DNA of 64,000 bases, from NCBI RefSeq assembly GCF_900163815.1, contig NZ_FUKO01000002.1, positions 1 through 64,000 of the forward strand. Direction: 5' to 3'. Every line of letters begins with the position of its first letter. The first letter of the stretch is position 1. Source of the DNA: Microbacterium esteraromaticum. Lineage in GTDB: Bacteria; Actinomycetota; Actinomycetes; Actinomycetales; Microbacteriaceae. The notes beneath the pieces are model-generated. The model worked only from the letters and a program-made list of their open reading frames with translations. It was not told the origin of the DNA and did no database searches. Positions 25,827 to 35,162 of this stretch are shown here, piece after piece. Made by a program: the position numbers and the translations under genes.

Positions 25827-26231
25827 ATGTCCTACAGCGTGAACAAGTCAGATGCAGAATGGCGCTCCGAGCTCGGCGACGAGGAGTATGCGGTGCTGCG
25901 CAACGCCGCGACCGAGCGGCCGTGGACCGGCGAGCTTCTCGATGAGAAGCGCGACGGACTCTACCGCTGCGGCGCCTGCCAGGCTGAGCTGTTTCAGAGC
26001 GGCACGAAGTTCGAGTCCGGATGCGGGTGGCCGAGCTTCTACGAGTCTGTGCGGCCGGAGGCTGTGCAGCTCATCGAGGATCGGACCCTCGGCATGGAGC
26101 GCACAGAGGTTCGATGCGCTGCCTGCGGCTCGCACCTGGGCCATGTGTTCCCGGACGGGTTCGGCACGCCCACCGGCGACCGGTACTGCATGAACTCGCT
26201 GGCGCTGTCGTTCACCCCGAACGAGCCGTGA
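25827..26231 (+). CDS. msrB: Peptide-methionine (R)-S-oxide reductase
   Basis: MsrB repairs oxidised methionine (R epimer) in proteins using thioredoxin. The 134-residue length is standard. Zinc is held by CGAC and CAAC pairs, the substrate pocket is 'GCGWPSFYE', and the catalytic cysteine is C121 in 'DRYCMNS'. A resolving cysteine may be C67 in 'SGCGW'. GGAGG lies directly before the ATG. Its stop overlaps the next start by 4 bases, so it is coupled to the nitroreductase. Confidence 0.96.
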   Translation: MSYSVNKSDAEWRSELGDEEYAVLRNAATERPWTGELLDEKRDGLYRCGACQAELFQSGTKFESGCGWPSFYESVRPEAVQLIEDRTLGMERTEVRCAACGSHLGHVFPDGFGTPTGDRYCMNSLALSFTPNEP

Positions 26232-26776
26232 CCGCTCTCGACGCGGTCCGTCGCCGCGCCTCCTGGTCGAAGGTCACCGATGACGCGCCGACCCGCGAGC
26301 AGCTGCTGCCGCTGATCGAGGCGGCCGGTCGCGTGGCCGATCATTCCTCACTGCGGCCGTGGCGGCTCATCGAGCTGCGCGGAGACGACCGCCTGATCCT
26401 CGGGTCGGCGATGGCGAAGGCCGCAGATGACAGCAAGCCATCGTCCAAGCCGCTGCGCGCGCCGCTGCTCATCGCGATCGTCGCCTCGTTCCGCAAGAGC
26501 GACAAGGTGCCGCGCTGGGAGCAGGAGGCCGTGGCCTCCGGCGTGGCACACACGCTGAGCCTGCTGCTGGATGAGGCGGGCTGGGGCGTGCTCTGGCGCA
26601 CGGGCGGGCTCACCCGGTCGAAGGCAGTCGCGAAAGCGCACGGCCTGTCGAAGAATGAAGAGCTGCTGGGCTGGCTCTACGTCGGCGGGAAGCCCGAGGG
26701 CAAGGACGCCGGACGCCGCAAGTTCGTGGATGCCGACGAGATGCTCACGCGGATGCCGGAGCCGAAGAAGCGCTGA
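26228..26776 (+). CDS. Nitroreductase family protein
   Basis: A 182-residue FMN-dependent oxidoreductase-like protein: 'RRRASWSKVTDDAPTREQLLPLIEAA' (FMN phosphate-binding Arg and Ser), 'HSSLRPWRLIEL', and 'GVLWRTGGLTRS' near the C terminus are family blocks. The substrate is unknown. It starts at GTG 26228, overlapping the msrB stop (GTGA), so the two redox proteins are translated together. Confidence 0.85.
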   Translation: MTALDAVRRRASWSKVTDDAPTREQLLPLIEAAGRVADHSSLRPWRLIELRGDDRLILGSAMAKAADDSKPSSKPLRAPLLIAIVASFRKSDKVPRWEQEAVASGVAHTLSLLLDEAGWGVLWRTGGLTRSKAVAKAHGLSKNEELLGWLYVGGKPEGKDAGRRKFVDADEMLTRMPEPKKR

Positions 26777-26791
26777 GCGCCCGGCTCGGTC

Positions 26792-27730
26792 TCAGCGCTG
26801 TCGGCGCGGCATCGCGACGATGACGGATGCCACGGCGACGACGACCATTGCGACCAGCTGCCATATGGCGGGGCCTGCGTCGACCGGCCAGATCAGATCG
26901 ATCGCGATCGAGGTCACCAGCTGGCCGAGCACACTGCCCAGACCCAGCAGCAGCACACCGGTGTGCACCACCAGGTATGCACCGAGCAGGATGTACGTGA
27001 AGCCGAGGAGCCCGCCCAGATACAGCCACGGCTCGGCAGGGAAGGCGCCGGGCATGCCGCGCACGGCGATGCTGATGACGGATGCCAGGATCAGCACTGT
27101 CGTACCGGAGATGAAGCTCATCAGCGTGGCTGACAGCGGCGAGGACACCGTGCGCGCAAGACGACCGTTGGCAGCGGCCTGCCAGGCGATTCCCGCCCCG
27201 GCGAAGAACGGCAGCAGCAGCAGCCACAGCGGCGCGTGGGCGAGCACGTCGCCGCCGAGCGAGATCGCGACGGCGGCGAGCGCAAGAAAGCCGCCGATGA
27301 CCCGGCCCGGGGTGACCGCGACCACGCCGGAGGGGCCGAAGCCGATGCGGTCCAGCAGCAGACCGTGCAGGGTCTGACCGGCGACCACGCCGACGGTGAA
27401 GAGCGAGACGCCGAGGACTCCCGCGACGAAGCCCTGCGTCGACACGGTCAGCGCGCCGCAGGTGCCGCCCAGCAGCATCCAGAACGGAATGGTCCGGCGA
27501 CGGATGCCGGAGAACATCCGCTTCGCGCCATCTCGAGCAGAGCGGATGCTGAGCATCAGCACCGCCAGGAAGACAAGGCCGACGCCGAATGAGACCAGCC
27601 CGGCGACGATACCGTCGTCGATGCGCACGCCGAGCACGCCATTGATGCGAGCCTGCACAGCCGTCATCGCGCCGATGGAGACCGCTCCGCCCAGCGCGAT
27701 CCAGGTCGGCAGTGGGCGCGATTCGGTCAT
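26792..27730 (-). CDS. DMT-superfamily membrane protein, DUF606/YdcZ type
   Basis: A 312-residue inner-membrane protein with about ten hydrophobic helices arranged as two similar five-helix halves, each opening with a 'AVQARINGVLG' or 'WQAAANGRLAR' block that marks the YdcZ/DUF606 family in the drug/metabolite transporter superfamily. Substrate unknown. ATG 27730 was chosen; TAACGT lies 7 bases upstream. It is divergent from the SRAP gene. Confidence 0.85.
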   Translation of the reverse strand: MTESRPLPTWIALGGAVSIGAMTAVQARINGVLGVRIDDGIVAGLVSFGVGLVFLAVLMLSIRSARDGAKRMFSGIRRRTIPFWMLLGGTCGALTVSTQGFVAGVLGVSLFTVGVVAGQTLHGLLLDRIGFGPSGVVAVTPGRVIGGFLALAAVAISLGGDVLAHAPLWLLLLPFFAGAGIAWQAAANGRLARTVSSPLSATLMSFISGTTVLILASVISIAVRGMPGAFPAEPWLYLGGLLGFTYILLGAYLVVHTGVLLLGLGSVLGQLVTSIAIDLIWPVDAGPAIWQLVAMVVVAVASVIVAMPRRQR

Positions 27731-27737
27731 CAGCGCA

Positions 27738-27743
27738 ACGTTA
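27738..27743 (-). promoter_or_regulatory. -10 element TAACGT of the transporter gene
   Basis: Seven bases separate it from the ATG at 27730. Confidence 0.4.
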
Positions 27744-27779
27744 CCCGAGATGCACTGCTCCGATGTCGGAGCGGATGCG

Positions 27780-27785
27780 TACGCT
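27780..27785 (+). promoter_or_regulatory. -10 element TACGCT of the SRAP gene
   Basis: Six bases separate it from the ATG at 27792. Confidence 0.55.
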
Positions 27786-27791
27786 GTCTCC

Positions 27792-28457
27792 ATGTGCGCG
27801 AGTTATGGGCTGGATCCGCGATTCGATGACCACGAGTATCGGGATGTCGTCGATGCTGCTGTGCTCGAGGGGCTTCGCTCGTGGGCCGTGGGCAATGACG
27901 GCGAGATCCTGCGACCGACGGGCAAGAATCTGCGCAATCTGAACCCGATTCTCACTGGATCCTCGGAGTTGGAACTCGCCTGGTGGGGCTACCTGGTCAA
28001 TGGCGCTCCCGCGAGCTTCGCTTCGATCAACACCCGGTCAGAGCGACTCGCCAATGCCAAGGGCGACCTCCCTGCCCGCGCGATCGTGCCGGTCTCGTTC
28101 TGGCGAGAGATGGCCAAGCCCTCTCGCGTTTGGCACCACTTCACCGCTCCCGATGACGGGCTTCTGGGATTGGCCGCCGTGACCCGGCCCGGGCGCACCT
28201 CAGACGGCGTCGACTACACGTGTTACAGCATCGTGATGCAGCCGGCTGCCGCGCACCTGGCGCACGTCCACGATCGGATGCCCCTGCTGATCAGCCCGGG
28301 CTTCGCTGAGGACTGGCTCACGACGTCGAACGCACGAGGAGACCTGATCGATGCGGCGATCTCGGCATCCGCGCCAATCAACGAGACGGTCCGCGTCACT
28401 CCTGCTGAAGACGAGAAGGCAGCGCCCCGCAGCACCGGCGGCGAGCGGCTCTTCTGA
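27792..28457 (+). CDS. SRAP-domain protein (YedK/HMCES type)
   Basis: A 221-residue protein that would crosslink to abasic sites in single-stranded DNA and shield them. Catalytic residues are visible: Cys2 directly after the initiator Met ('MCASYG'), Asn in 'SINTRSE', Glu at the position of the family FYEW block (here 'VPVSFWREM'), and His in 'VHDRMPLL'. The FYEW block is clearly divergent, although the Glu is kept. A start 6 bases after TACGCT places Cys2 correctly, which confirms the start. Confidence 0.9.
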   Translation: MCASYGLDPRFDDHEYRDVVDAAVLEGLRSWAVGNDGEILRPTGKNLRNLNPILTGSSELELAWWGYLVNGAPASFASINTRSERLANAKGDLPARAIVPVSFWREMAKPSRVWHHFTAPDDGLLGLAAVTRPGRTSDGVDYTCYSIVMQPAAAHLAHVHDRMPLLISPGFAEDWLTTSNARGDLIDAAISASAPINETVRVTPAEDEKAAPRSTGGERLF

Positions 28458-28460
28458 GCC

Positions 28461-28619
28461 TCAGTCCGTCTTGTTGCGCGCGTGGAACACACCGAAGAGG
28501 ATCGTCGCGACGAACAGCACGATTCCGATGACGGCGAGCCAGAACAGCCCCTTGATCAGGAAGCCGAGCACGGACAGGACCACCCAGATCACGAGCAGGA
28601 GAATCAGAAAACCGATCAT
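28461..28619 (-). CDS. 52-residue membrane protein
   Basis: Almost the whole protein is hydrophobic: two helices (about 2-18 and 25-45) with a single Lys between them and a basic-acidic tail ending RNKTD. It starts 6 bases after TAGCGT, the same leaderless pattern as known genes, and ends 4 bases from the SRAP stop on the other strand. The function is unknown; it resembles small phage-shock or stress membrane peptides only in composition. Confidence 0.65.
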   Translation of the reverse strand: MIGFLILLLVIWVVLSVLGFLIKGLFWLAVIGIVLFVATILFGVFHARNKTD

Positions 28620-28625
28620 GGCGCC

Positions 28626-28631
28626 ACGCTA
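28626..28631 (-). promoter_or_regulatory. -10 element TAGCGT
   Basis: It is 6 bases from the ATG of the 52-residue membrane protein. Confidence 0.5.
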
Positions 28632-28669
28632 CGCGGATTTTCCCGCCAAATGAAGATGCGTTATTTCAG

Positions 28670-28742
28670 AGCCGACTACGGGACTCGAACCCGTAACCCC
28701 CGTATTACAAGTACGGTGCGCTACCAATTGCGCCAAGTCGGC
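28670..28742 (-). tRNA. tRNA-Thr (anticodon TGT)
   Basis: Cloverleaf on the minus strand: acceptor GCCGACT/AGTCGGC, anticodon stem CCGTA/TACGG with loop CTTGTAA, T arm TACGG-GTTCGAG-CCGTA type. Anticodon TGT reads ACA. CCA is not encoded. Confidence 0.95.
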
Positions 28743-28799
28743 GGACCTACAGGACCGTGACAATCATAGCGATTGCGAAGACGCCGGTTGCACGTCGCG

Positions 28800-29795
28800 T
28801 CAGTCCTCGGGCGTCTCCGTCGGAGCCGGCGTCGACGGCGCGGTCGGTGACGTCGGGGTCGGCGTGGGGCTCGGGCTGGTCGTGCCGTAGTACTCGTCAC
28901 TCGCCGTGGTCAGCACGAACTGCGAGAACTCGGCCGGGTCGCCCATCGCGCCGACGTATGCTTCACCGGCGACGATGACAAGAGCCTCGCTGTTGAGCTT
29001 GAGGTCCTTCGTGCCCGGCAGCGGTCCTTCGAGTGCACGCGTGGTCGCGTCCTTCGCCCATTTCACGAAGTCCTGATTCTCGATGCAGGAGCGCACCTTC
29101 TTGGCATGACTCACCCCGACCGCGACGGCCAGATCGGCAAGCTGCACGTTCGTGCGGCCATCGCTGTCGATCTCGGGCTGATCGGTGAGCAGCTCGTGGT
29201 TGTAGTCGTAGAAGCGCTCCTGAGAGTACGTCGCGACACACGCCGCAGCGGATGCTGCCCGCAGGGAGTACTTCGTGCCGTTCGAGCTGGCCGTCAGCAG
29301 CGCCACCGGGTGGTAGGTCACCGTGACGGCGCCTTCTTTGATCCACCCTGCGAGCTGGCGTGCGTTGGCACGCTCGAACTCGGCCGCTCCCGCCGACAGA
29401 TAGTCGACGTAGACGTGGATCTCGGTCGGCTCCGCGGGCTGCTCGGTCGTCTTCGGCGAGGGCGTCGGAGTCGCGGTCGTGCCAACACCACCGGAGCTCG
29501 CCGTCGGCGCCGGCGTCGTCTCGGTCCCGCCGACGGTGATCGTGCTGTCTGTGACGATCACGCCGTCATCGACCATTCCGCTCGGGCTGAGCGCAGGCTT
29601 CGACATCGACGATCCCACTGCGAAGGCAACGGCGGCGCCGATCGCACCGACCGCTACGACAGCCACCACGCCGATGAGAATTCGTCGCATCACGCGCGCT
29701 CGGGACTGCTGTGCGTGCACCTGCTGTGCTTTCTCCCGCACCGCCTCACGCGAATTGCGGGCAGCGGGGACGTTCGGCGTTTCGTCGCTCGACAT
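28800..29795 (-). CDS. Membrane-anchored DsbA-like thioredoxin-fold protein without CxxC
   Basis: A 331-residue protein with a cytoplasmic N terminus, one membrane helix (about 38-62), a Thr/Pro-rich spacer and an extracytoplasmic DsbA-like domain (about 125-300), then a Pro/Thr repeat tail. The active-site position, normally DF-x-CPYC, reads 'VDYLSAGAAEFERA': both catalytic cysteines are gone. The family's cis-proline block is also altered ('LNSEALVIVAGE'). Two other cysteines remain ('AACVATYS', 'VRSCIENQ'), possibly a structural disulfide. It is probably a non-catalytic chaperone or binding protein. ATG at 29795 has AGAGGAA upstream. Confidence 0.78.
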   Translation of the reverse strand: MSSDETPNVPAARNSREAVREKAQQVHAQQSRARVMRRILIGVVAVVAVGAIGAAVAFAVGSSMSKPALSPSGMVDDGVIVTDSTITVGGTETTPAPTASSGGVGTTATPTPSPKTTEQPAEPTEIHVYVDYLSAGAAEFERANARQLAGWIKEGAVTVTYHPVALLTASSNGTKYSLRAASAAACVATYSQERFYDYNHELLTDQPEIDSDGRTNVQLADLAVAVGVSHAKKVRSCIENQDFVKWAKDATTRALEGPLPGTKDLKLNSEALVIVAGEAYVGAMGDPAEFSQFVLTTASDEYYGTTSPSPTPTPTSPTAPSTPAPTETPED

Positions 29796-29936
29796 CGTTC
29801 CTCTTGAAGATCAGATGGGACGGGTGATCCCGCGGCCGCATAGGAAGCGGCACCTGTTCGATGCTAACCAGGCAGTCTGGGAAATACCCAGATGCGGCCA
29901 GCCGTGGCATACTGAACAGGGCCCAATGAAGGGCCA

Positions 29937-29955
29937 CGGCGAAGCGACTTCGCCG
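29937..29955 (+). promoter_or_regulatory. Palindrome in the leader of the sugar-ABC ATPase gene
   Basis: CGGCGAAGCGACTTCGCCG is a perfect 8-bp inverted repeat with a 3-base centre, 53 bases before the start codon and downstream of a CATACT -10-like hexamer (29908-29913). It could be an operator or an mRNA hairpin. Confidence 0.4.
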
Positions 29956-30007
29956 CTCTATCACTACGGATCGTCCGGCACGTACCTGCCGGTGAAGGAG
30001 AAATGTC

Positions 30008-31111
<1,104 letters not shown>

Positions 31112-31127
31112 GAACGGAACGACCCCA

Positions 31128-31170
31128 CCGCGGCGCGGGCTGACTTCGGTCGCCCGCGCCGCGGCATTTT
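31128..31170 (+). terminator. Intrinsic terminator after the ABC ATPase gene
   Basis: A perfect 13-bp GC stem (CCGCGGCGCGGGC and its complement) with an 11-base loop is followed by ATTTTC. Confidence 0.85.
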
Positions 31171-31209
31171 CACAAGAGATCGCATTCAGAAGATCGTCGT
31201 GGAGGAAGT

Positions 31210-32517
31210 ATGAAGCAGGAGTCGCTGCGCATCACGGCCAGCACCGTCGACCCGGGGCTGCTCTCTCTGCCGTGGTCGACACCGCTGGGCAAGTGGCCGT
31301 CCGAGCACATCGTGTCGCTGCCGAAGGGGCTCTCGCGGCACCTGGTGCGGTTCGCGGATCTCTCCGGACGGGTAATCGCGGTCAAGGAGACCACCGCCGA
31401 GATGGCGCAGCGCGAGTACGAGATGCTCGGCAATCTCGCGAAGCTCGACGTGCCATGCGTCAGTCGCGTCGCAGTGATCGCCGGGCGAGCGGATGCTGAA
31501 GGAAAGGCCCTGCCAGCGGCCCTTGTCACCTCGCATCTGCGCTTCTCGATGCCCTACCGCGCGCTGTTCACGCAGGTGCTGCGTCCAGACACCGCCAATC
31601 GCCTCGTCGATGCTCTGGCGCTGCTGCTGGTGCGGTTGCACAATGTCGGCTTCTACTGGGGCGATGTCTCGCTGTCGAACACCCTGTTCCGCCGCGACGC
31701 GGGCGCCTTCGCGGCGTACCTGGTGGATGCCGAGACCGGTGAGCTCCACGAAGAGGGCCTCACCGACGGACAGCGCGCGTACGATCTAGACCTCGCGCGC
31801 ACCAATATCGCCGGCGAGATCATGGACCTGGCCGCCGGTGGCCGTCTTGAGCACGGAGTGGACGCTCTGGAGATCGCCGACGGCATCGTGTCGTCGTACC
31901 GGTCGCTGTGGGCGGCGCTCACCGACGAGGAGTCCTTCTCGACAGGTGAGACCTGGCGCATCACCGAGCGCGTCGAGAAGCTCAATGCCCTCGGCTTCGA
32001 CATCGACGAGATGACGCTCGTGACAACGACCGACGGCACGGCTGTTCGCATTCAGCCGAAGGTGGTCGATGCCGGACACCATCAGCGGCGCCTCATCCGA
32101 CTCACCGGCCTCGACGTCGAAGAGAATCAGGCGAGGCGCCTGCTGAACGACCTCGACGAGTTCCAGGCTCGGTCGACCCGGCATCAGGGCGACGAAGAGC
32201 TGCACGCCCACGAGTGGCTCACGCGCGTGTTCGAACCCGTCGTCCGGGCGATCCCCTACGACCTGCGCGCGAAGCTCGAGCCGGCGGAGGTCTACCACCA
32301 GGTGCTCGAGCACCGTTGGTATCTCTCACAGGCGCAGGGCCGCGCCGTGCCGCTGGCTGAAGTGCTCACCAGCTACATCAACGACGTCCTGCGCCACCGC
32401 CGCGATGAGGCGACGATCATGGGGCCGCCGACCGAGACGATGAGTCTGCCGGTGGTCACCGGAGCCGTCGAAGTGTCACCGGAGACCGCTGCGATCGACT
32501 GGCGCGATCTGGTCTGA
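31210..32517 (+). CDS. DUF4032 protein with kinase-like N-terminal region
   Basis: A 435-residue actinobacterial protein. The N-terminal half resembles the Kdo/lipopolysaccharide-kinase and APH-like fold: a lysine in 'RVIAVKETTAEMAQREYEML', a catalytic-loop-like 'YWGDVSLSNTLFR' (Asp and Asn present), and 'AYLVDAETGE', which could be the metal-binding DxE segment. The C-terminal half is the DUF4032-specific region. Phosphotransfer activity is possible but unproven. GGAGG precedes the ATG by about 6 bases. Confidence 0.8.
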   Translation: MKQESLRITASTVDPGLLSLPWSTPLGKWPSEHIVSLPKGLSRHLVRFADLSGRVIAVKETTAEMAQREYEMLGNLAKLDVPCVSRVAVIAGRADAEGKALPAALVTSHLRFSMPYRALFTQVLRPDTANRLVDALALLLVRLHNVGFYWGDVSLSNTLFRRDAGAFAAYLVDAETGELHEEGLTDGQRAYDLDLARTNIAGEIMDLAAGGRLEHGVDALEIADGIVSSYRSLWAALTDEESFSTGETWRITERVEKLNALGFDIDEMTLVTTTDGTAVRIQPKVVDAGHHQRRLIRLTGLDVEENQARRLLNDLDEFQARSTRHQGDEELHAHEWLTRVFEPVVRAIPYDLRAKLEPAEVYHQVLEHRWYLSQAQGRAVPLAEVLTSYINDVLRHRRDEATIMGPPTETMSLPVVTGAVEVSPETAAIDWRDLV

Positions 32518-32592
32518 CTGGCCGACGGCCGACCCTGAGCGCGCTGCGGATCATTCCGGTGCCCCGCTAGCGGCTCGAAACGTCCCGCGCCG

Positions 32593-33606
32593 TCAGGCTT
32601 TAGCCGCCCGCACGGTCGAGACCTGGTACAGCGCGACGGATGCGGCGATGCCCGCGTTCAGCGACTCTGTCGCCGCGGAGATCGGGATCGAGACGATCTG
32701 GTCGCAGGTCTCGGTGACCAGGCGCGACAGCCCCTTGCCCTCGGAGCCGATGACGATCACCACGGGCCGATCGGCGAGTTCGAGAGCAGGCAGCGCCACG
32801 TCTCCTCCGCCGTCCAGTCCCAGCACGAAGACGCCCTGCTTCTTGAACTCCTTCAGCTGCGTGGTCAGGTTCGACGCCAGCGCGACGGGGAGGCGTGCGG
32901 CCGCACCTGCGCTGGTCTTCCAGGCAGCGGAGTTGACGCTGGCCGAGCGACGCTGCGGCAGGATGATGCCGTGCCCGCCGAAGGCGGCGGTGGAGCGGAT
33001 GATCGCACCGAGGTTGCGCGGGTCGGTGATGCCGTCCAGCGCGATGAACAGCGGCGTCTCACCGCGATCGATGACCTGCTCGAGCAGATCCTGCGGGTGC
33101 GCGTACGTGTACGGCGGCACCTTCAGCGCGACGCCCTGGTGCACGCCGTCGAATCCGGCCATCCGGTCGAGCTCCTGACGGGTGACCTCGAGCACGGGGA
33201 TATCGCGGTGCCGCGCGATGGAGAGCATCTCCTTCACACGGTCGTCCATCTCGACGCGCTGGGCGATGTAGAGGGTCGTCGCGGGGATCTTGGTGCGCAG
33301 CGCCTCGAGCACCGAGTTGCGGCCGGTGACGGTCTCGGTATCGCTGTTCTGCGAAGAGCCGGACGAGCCCCGAGAGCCCTGCTTGCCGCGGTTTCCGCCG
33401 GAGTTGCCACCGGGGCGCCCCTTGCCGCCTGCCGCGGCGAAGCGCTCCTGTGCAGCCTTCCGCTTGCCGGCGACGTGCCAGCTGCGGTCTTCCGCCTTAG
33501 GCGTCGGGCCCCTGCCCTCGAGGGACTTGCGACCCAATCCGCCGGTGCCCTTGGTCGCACCCTTCTTCTTGCTGTTGCCCGCTCCGGGGCGGCCGATCTT
33601 AGCCAT
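32593..33606 (-). CDS. rlmB: 23S rRNA (guanosine-2'-O-)-methyltransferase RlmB
   Basis: A SpoU/TrmH-family enzyme that methylates the ribose of a 23S rRNA guanosine with SAM. The 337 residues comprise a basic Gly/Lys/Arg-rich N-terminal extension (1-85), a substrate-binding domain ('VTGRNSVLEALRT') and the SPOUT knot: motif 1 'DGITDPRNLGAIIRSTAAFG', motif 2 'VIVIGSEGKGLSRL', motif 3 'IPISAATESLNAGIAASVALY'. Its start overlaps the cysS stop by 8 bases, so it is coupled to cysS. Confidence 0.93.
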   Translation of the reverse strand: MAKIGRPGAGNSKKKGATKGTGGLGRKSLEGRGPTPKAEDRSWHVAGKRKAAQERFAAAGGKGRPGGNSGGNRGKQGSRGSSGSSQNSDTETVTGRNSVLEALRTKIPATTLYIAQRVEMDDRVKEMLSIARHRDIPVLEVTRQELDRMAGFDGVHQGVALKVPPYTYAHPQDLLEQVIDRGETPLFIALDGITDPRNLGAIIRSTAAFGGHGIILPQRRSASVNSAAWKTSAGAAARLPVALASNLTTQLKEFKKQGVFVLGLDGGGDVALPALELADRPVVIVIGSEGKGLSRLVTETCDQIVSIPISAATESLNAGIAASVALYQVSTVRAAKA

Positions 33607-35089
33607 CGATACTCCAATGTGTTCCGTCTGAAGTGTCCTCCAGAATGATGCCTGCCGCCGCGATCGCATCGCGGATGCGATCGGCTGCGGCCCAGTCCTT
33701 GTCCGCGCGCGCCTGAGCGCGCTGGGAGATCATCGTCTGCACGAGTCCGTCAAGAGCGGATGCTGTCGTGCTGTCGTCGGCGCGTCGCCATTGCGGATCG
33801 AGCGGGTTGAGACCGAGGACATCCAGCATCGCCGTCGCCTCGTTCAGGGCGCGCTCAGCGCCCGCGGCGTCATCGTCATCCATCGCTCGGTTCCCGCGCC
33901 GCACCGTATCGTGGACGACCGCCAGGGCCTGCGGCACACCGAGGTCGCCATCCATCGCATCCGCGAAGGATCCGGGAATGGATGCTGTCGCAGCCCCGTC
34001 CAAATCGGCGGCATGCGACGACAGCAGCGTTCCCCTGGCATCCGCCTGCGCTTCGTGCTGGGCTCGTGCGATGTCGTTCTGCTCGGGCAGGTGCTGCGCC
34101 CGCTCGAGGAAGCTTCTGATGCGCCCGAGTGCCGCTTCGGCCTCCGTCCAGGAGGATTCCGAGAGGTCGAGGCTGGAGCGATAGTGCGCTGCGGCGAGCG
34201 CGTAGCGCACCACCAGCGGATCGTGCTCGTCGAGGACGTCGCTCGCGAGGGTGAAGTTGCCGAGCGACTTCGCCATCTTCTGTCCGCCGACGGTCACGAG
34301 GCCGTTGTGCACCCAGTAGCGGGCGAAGCCGTCGCCGGCAGCGGTCGACTGCGCGAGCTCGTTCTCGTGGTGCGGGAAGCGCAGGTCGAGTCCCCCGCCG
34401 TGAATGTCGAATTCCGCACCGAGGTAGCGCTTCGCCATCGCCGAGCACTCGATGTGCCACCCGGGCCGCCCGCTGCCCCAGGGAGAATCCCACGCGGCAT
34501 CCGCTTGCTCTCCTGGCTTGGCGGCCTTCCACAGGGCGAAGTCCTGCGGGTTGCGCTTGCCGCGCGGATCAGCATCCACCGCCGCCTCCATGGCGTCCAC
34601 GGACTGGCGGGTCAGCTCGCCGTAGGCCGGCCACGAGCGCACGTCGAAATAGACGTCGCCGGAGCCATCGGCGGCCGGGTAGGCGTGGCCGCGCTCGATG
34701 AGTTGCGCGATGAGCTCCTGCATCTGCGGAATGAAGCCGGTTGCTCGCGGTTCGCACGTCGGCGACAGGATGCCGACGGCGGCATACGCCTGCGAGAACT
34801 CCTGCTCGATCCGATAGGCGAGCGCCCACCACGGCTCGCCATCAGTGGCATTGTCGAGCACCTTGTCGTCGATGTCAGTGACGTTGCGCACGAAGGTGAC
34901 ACGGCCGAAGCGGCGCTGCAGCCAGCGACGCAGCAGATCGAAGCTGAGTGCCGCGCGCACATGCCCGATATGGGGGCCTGACTGCACCGTGGGTCCGCAC
35001 ACGTACATCGTCACGTTCGAGGGGTCGATCGGGACGAAATCGCGCAGCTGCTGCGCGCGCGTGTCATGGAGCCGAAGTGTCACTGTCAT
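33599..35089 (-). CDS. cysS: Cysteinyl-tRNA synthetase
   Basis: Class I synthetase charging tRNA-Cys. The 496 residues show the zinc ligand cysteine in 'YVCGPTVQSGPHIGHVR', which also holds the HIGH motif, 'GWHIECSAMA' (second zinc cysteine), 'LDLRFPHHENELAQ', and the KMSKS equivalent 'KMAKS'. The start is ambiguous: ATG 35089 directly abuts TACGCT, whereas a GTG two codons later (35083) sits at the 6-base spacing used elsewhere. The two forms differ by only two residues. Confidence 0.96.
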   Translation of the reverse strand: MTVTLRLHDTRAQQLRDFVPIDPSNVTMYVCGPTVQSGPHIGHVRAALSFDLLRRWLQRRFGRVTFVRNVTDIDDKVLDNATDGEPWWALAYRIEQEFSQAYAAVGILSPTCEPRATGFIPQMQELIAQLIERGHAYPAADGSGDVYFDVRSWPAYGELTRQSVDAMEAAVDADPRGKRNPQDFALWKAAKPGEQADAAWDSPWGSGRPGWHIECSAMAKRYLGAEFDIHGGGLDLRFPHHENELAQSTAAGDGFARYWVHNGLVTVGGQKMAKSLGNFTLASDVLDEHDPLVVRYALAAAHYRSSLDLSESSWTEAEAALGRIRSFLERAQHLPEQNDIARAQHEAQADARGTLLSSHAADLDGAATASIPGSFADAMDGDLGVPQALAVVHDTVRRGNRAMDDDDAAGAERALNEATAMLDVLGLNPLDPQWRRADDSTTASALDGLVQTMISQRAQARADKDWAAADRIRDAIAAAGIILEDTSDGTHWSIDG

Positions 35090-35095
35090 AGCGTA
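35090..35095 (-). promoter_or_regulatory. -10 element TACGCT of cysS
   Basis: It lies immediately before ATG 35089 and exactly 6 bases before GTG 35083. Confidence 0.45.
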
Positions 35096-35162
35096 CCGGG
35101 GCGTGGCCGAGCAGAACCGGTGTACGCCGCACTGTTGCGGATGTGCGCAGAAGGAGAGTGCG

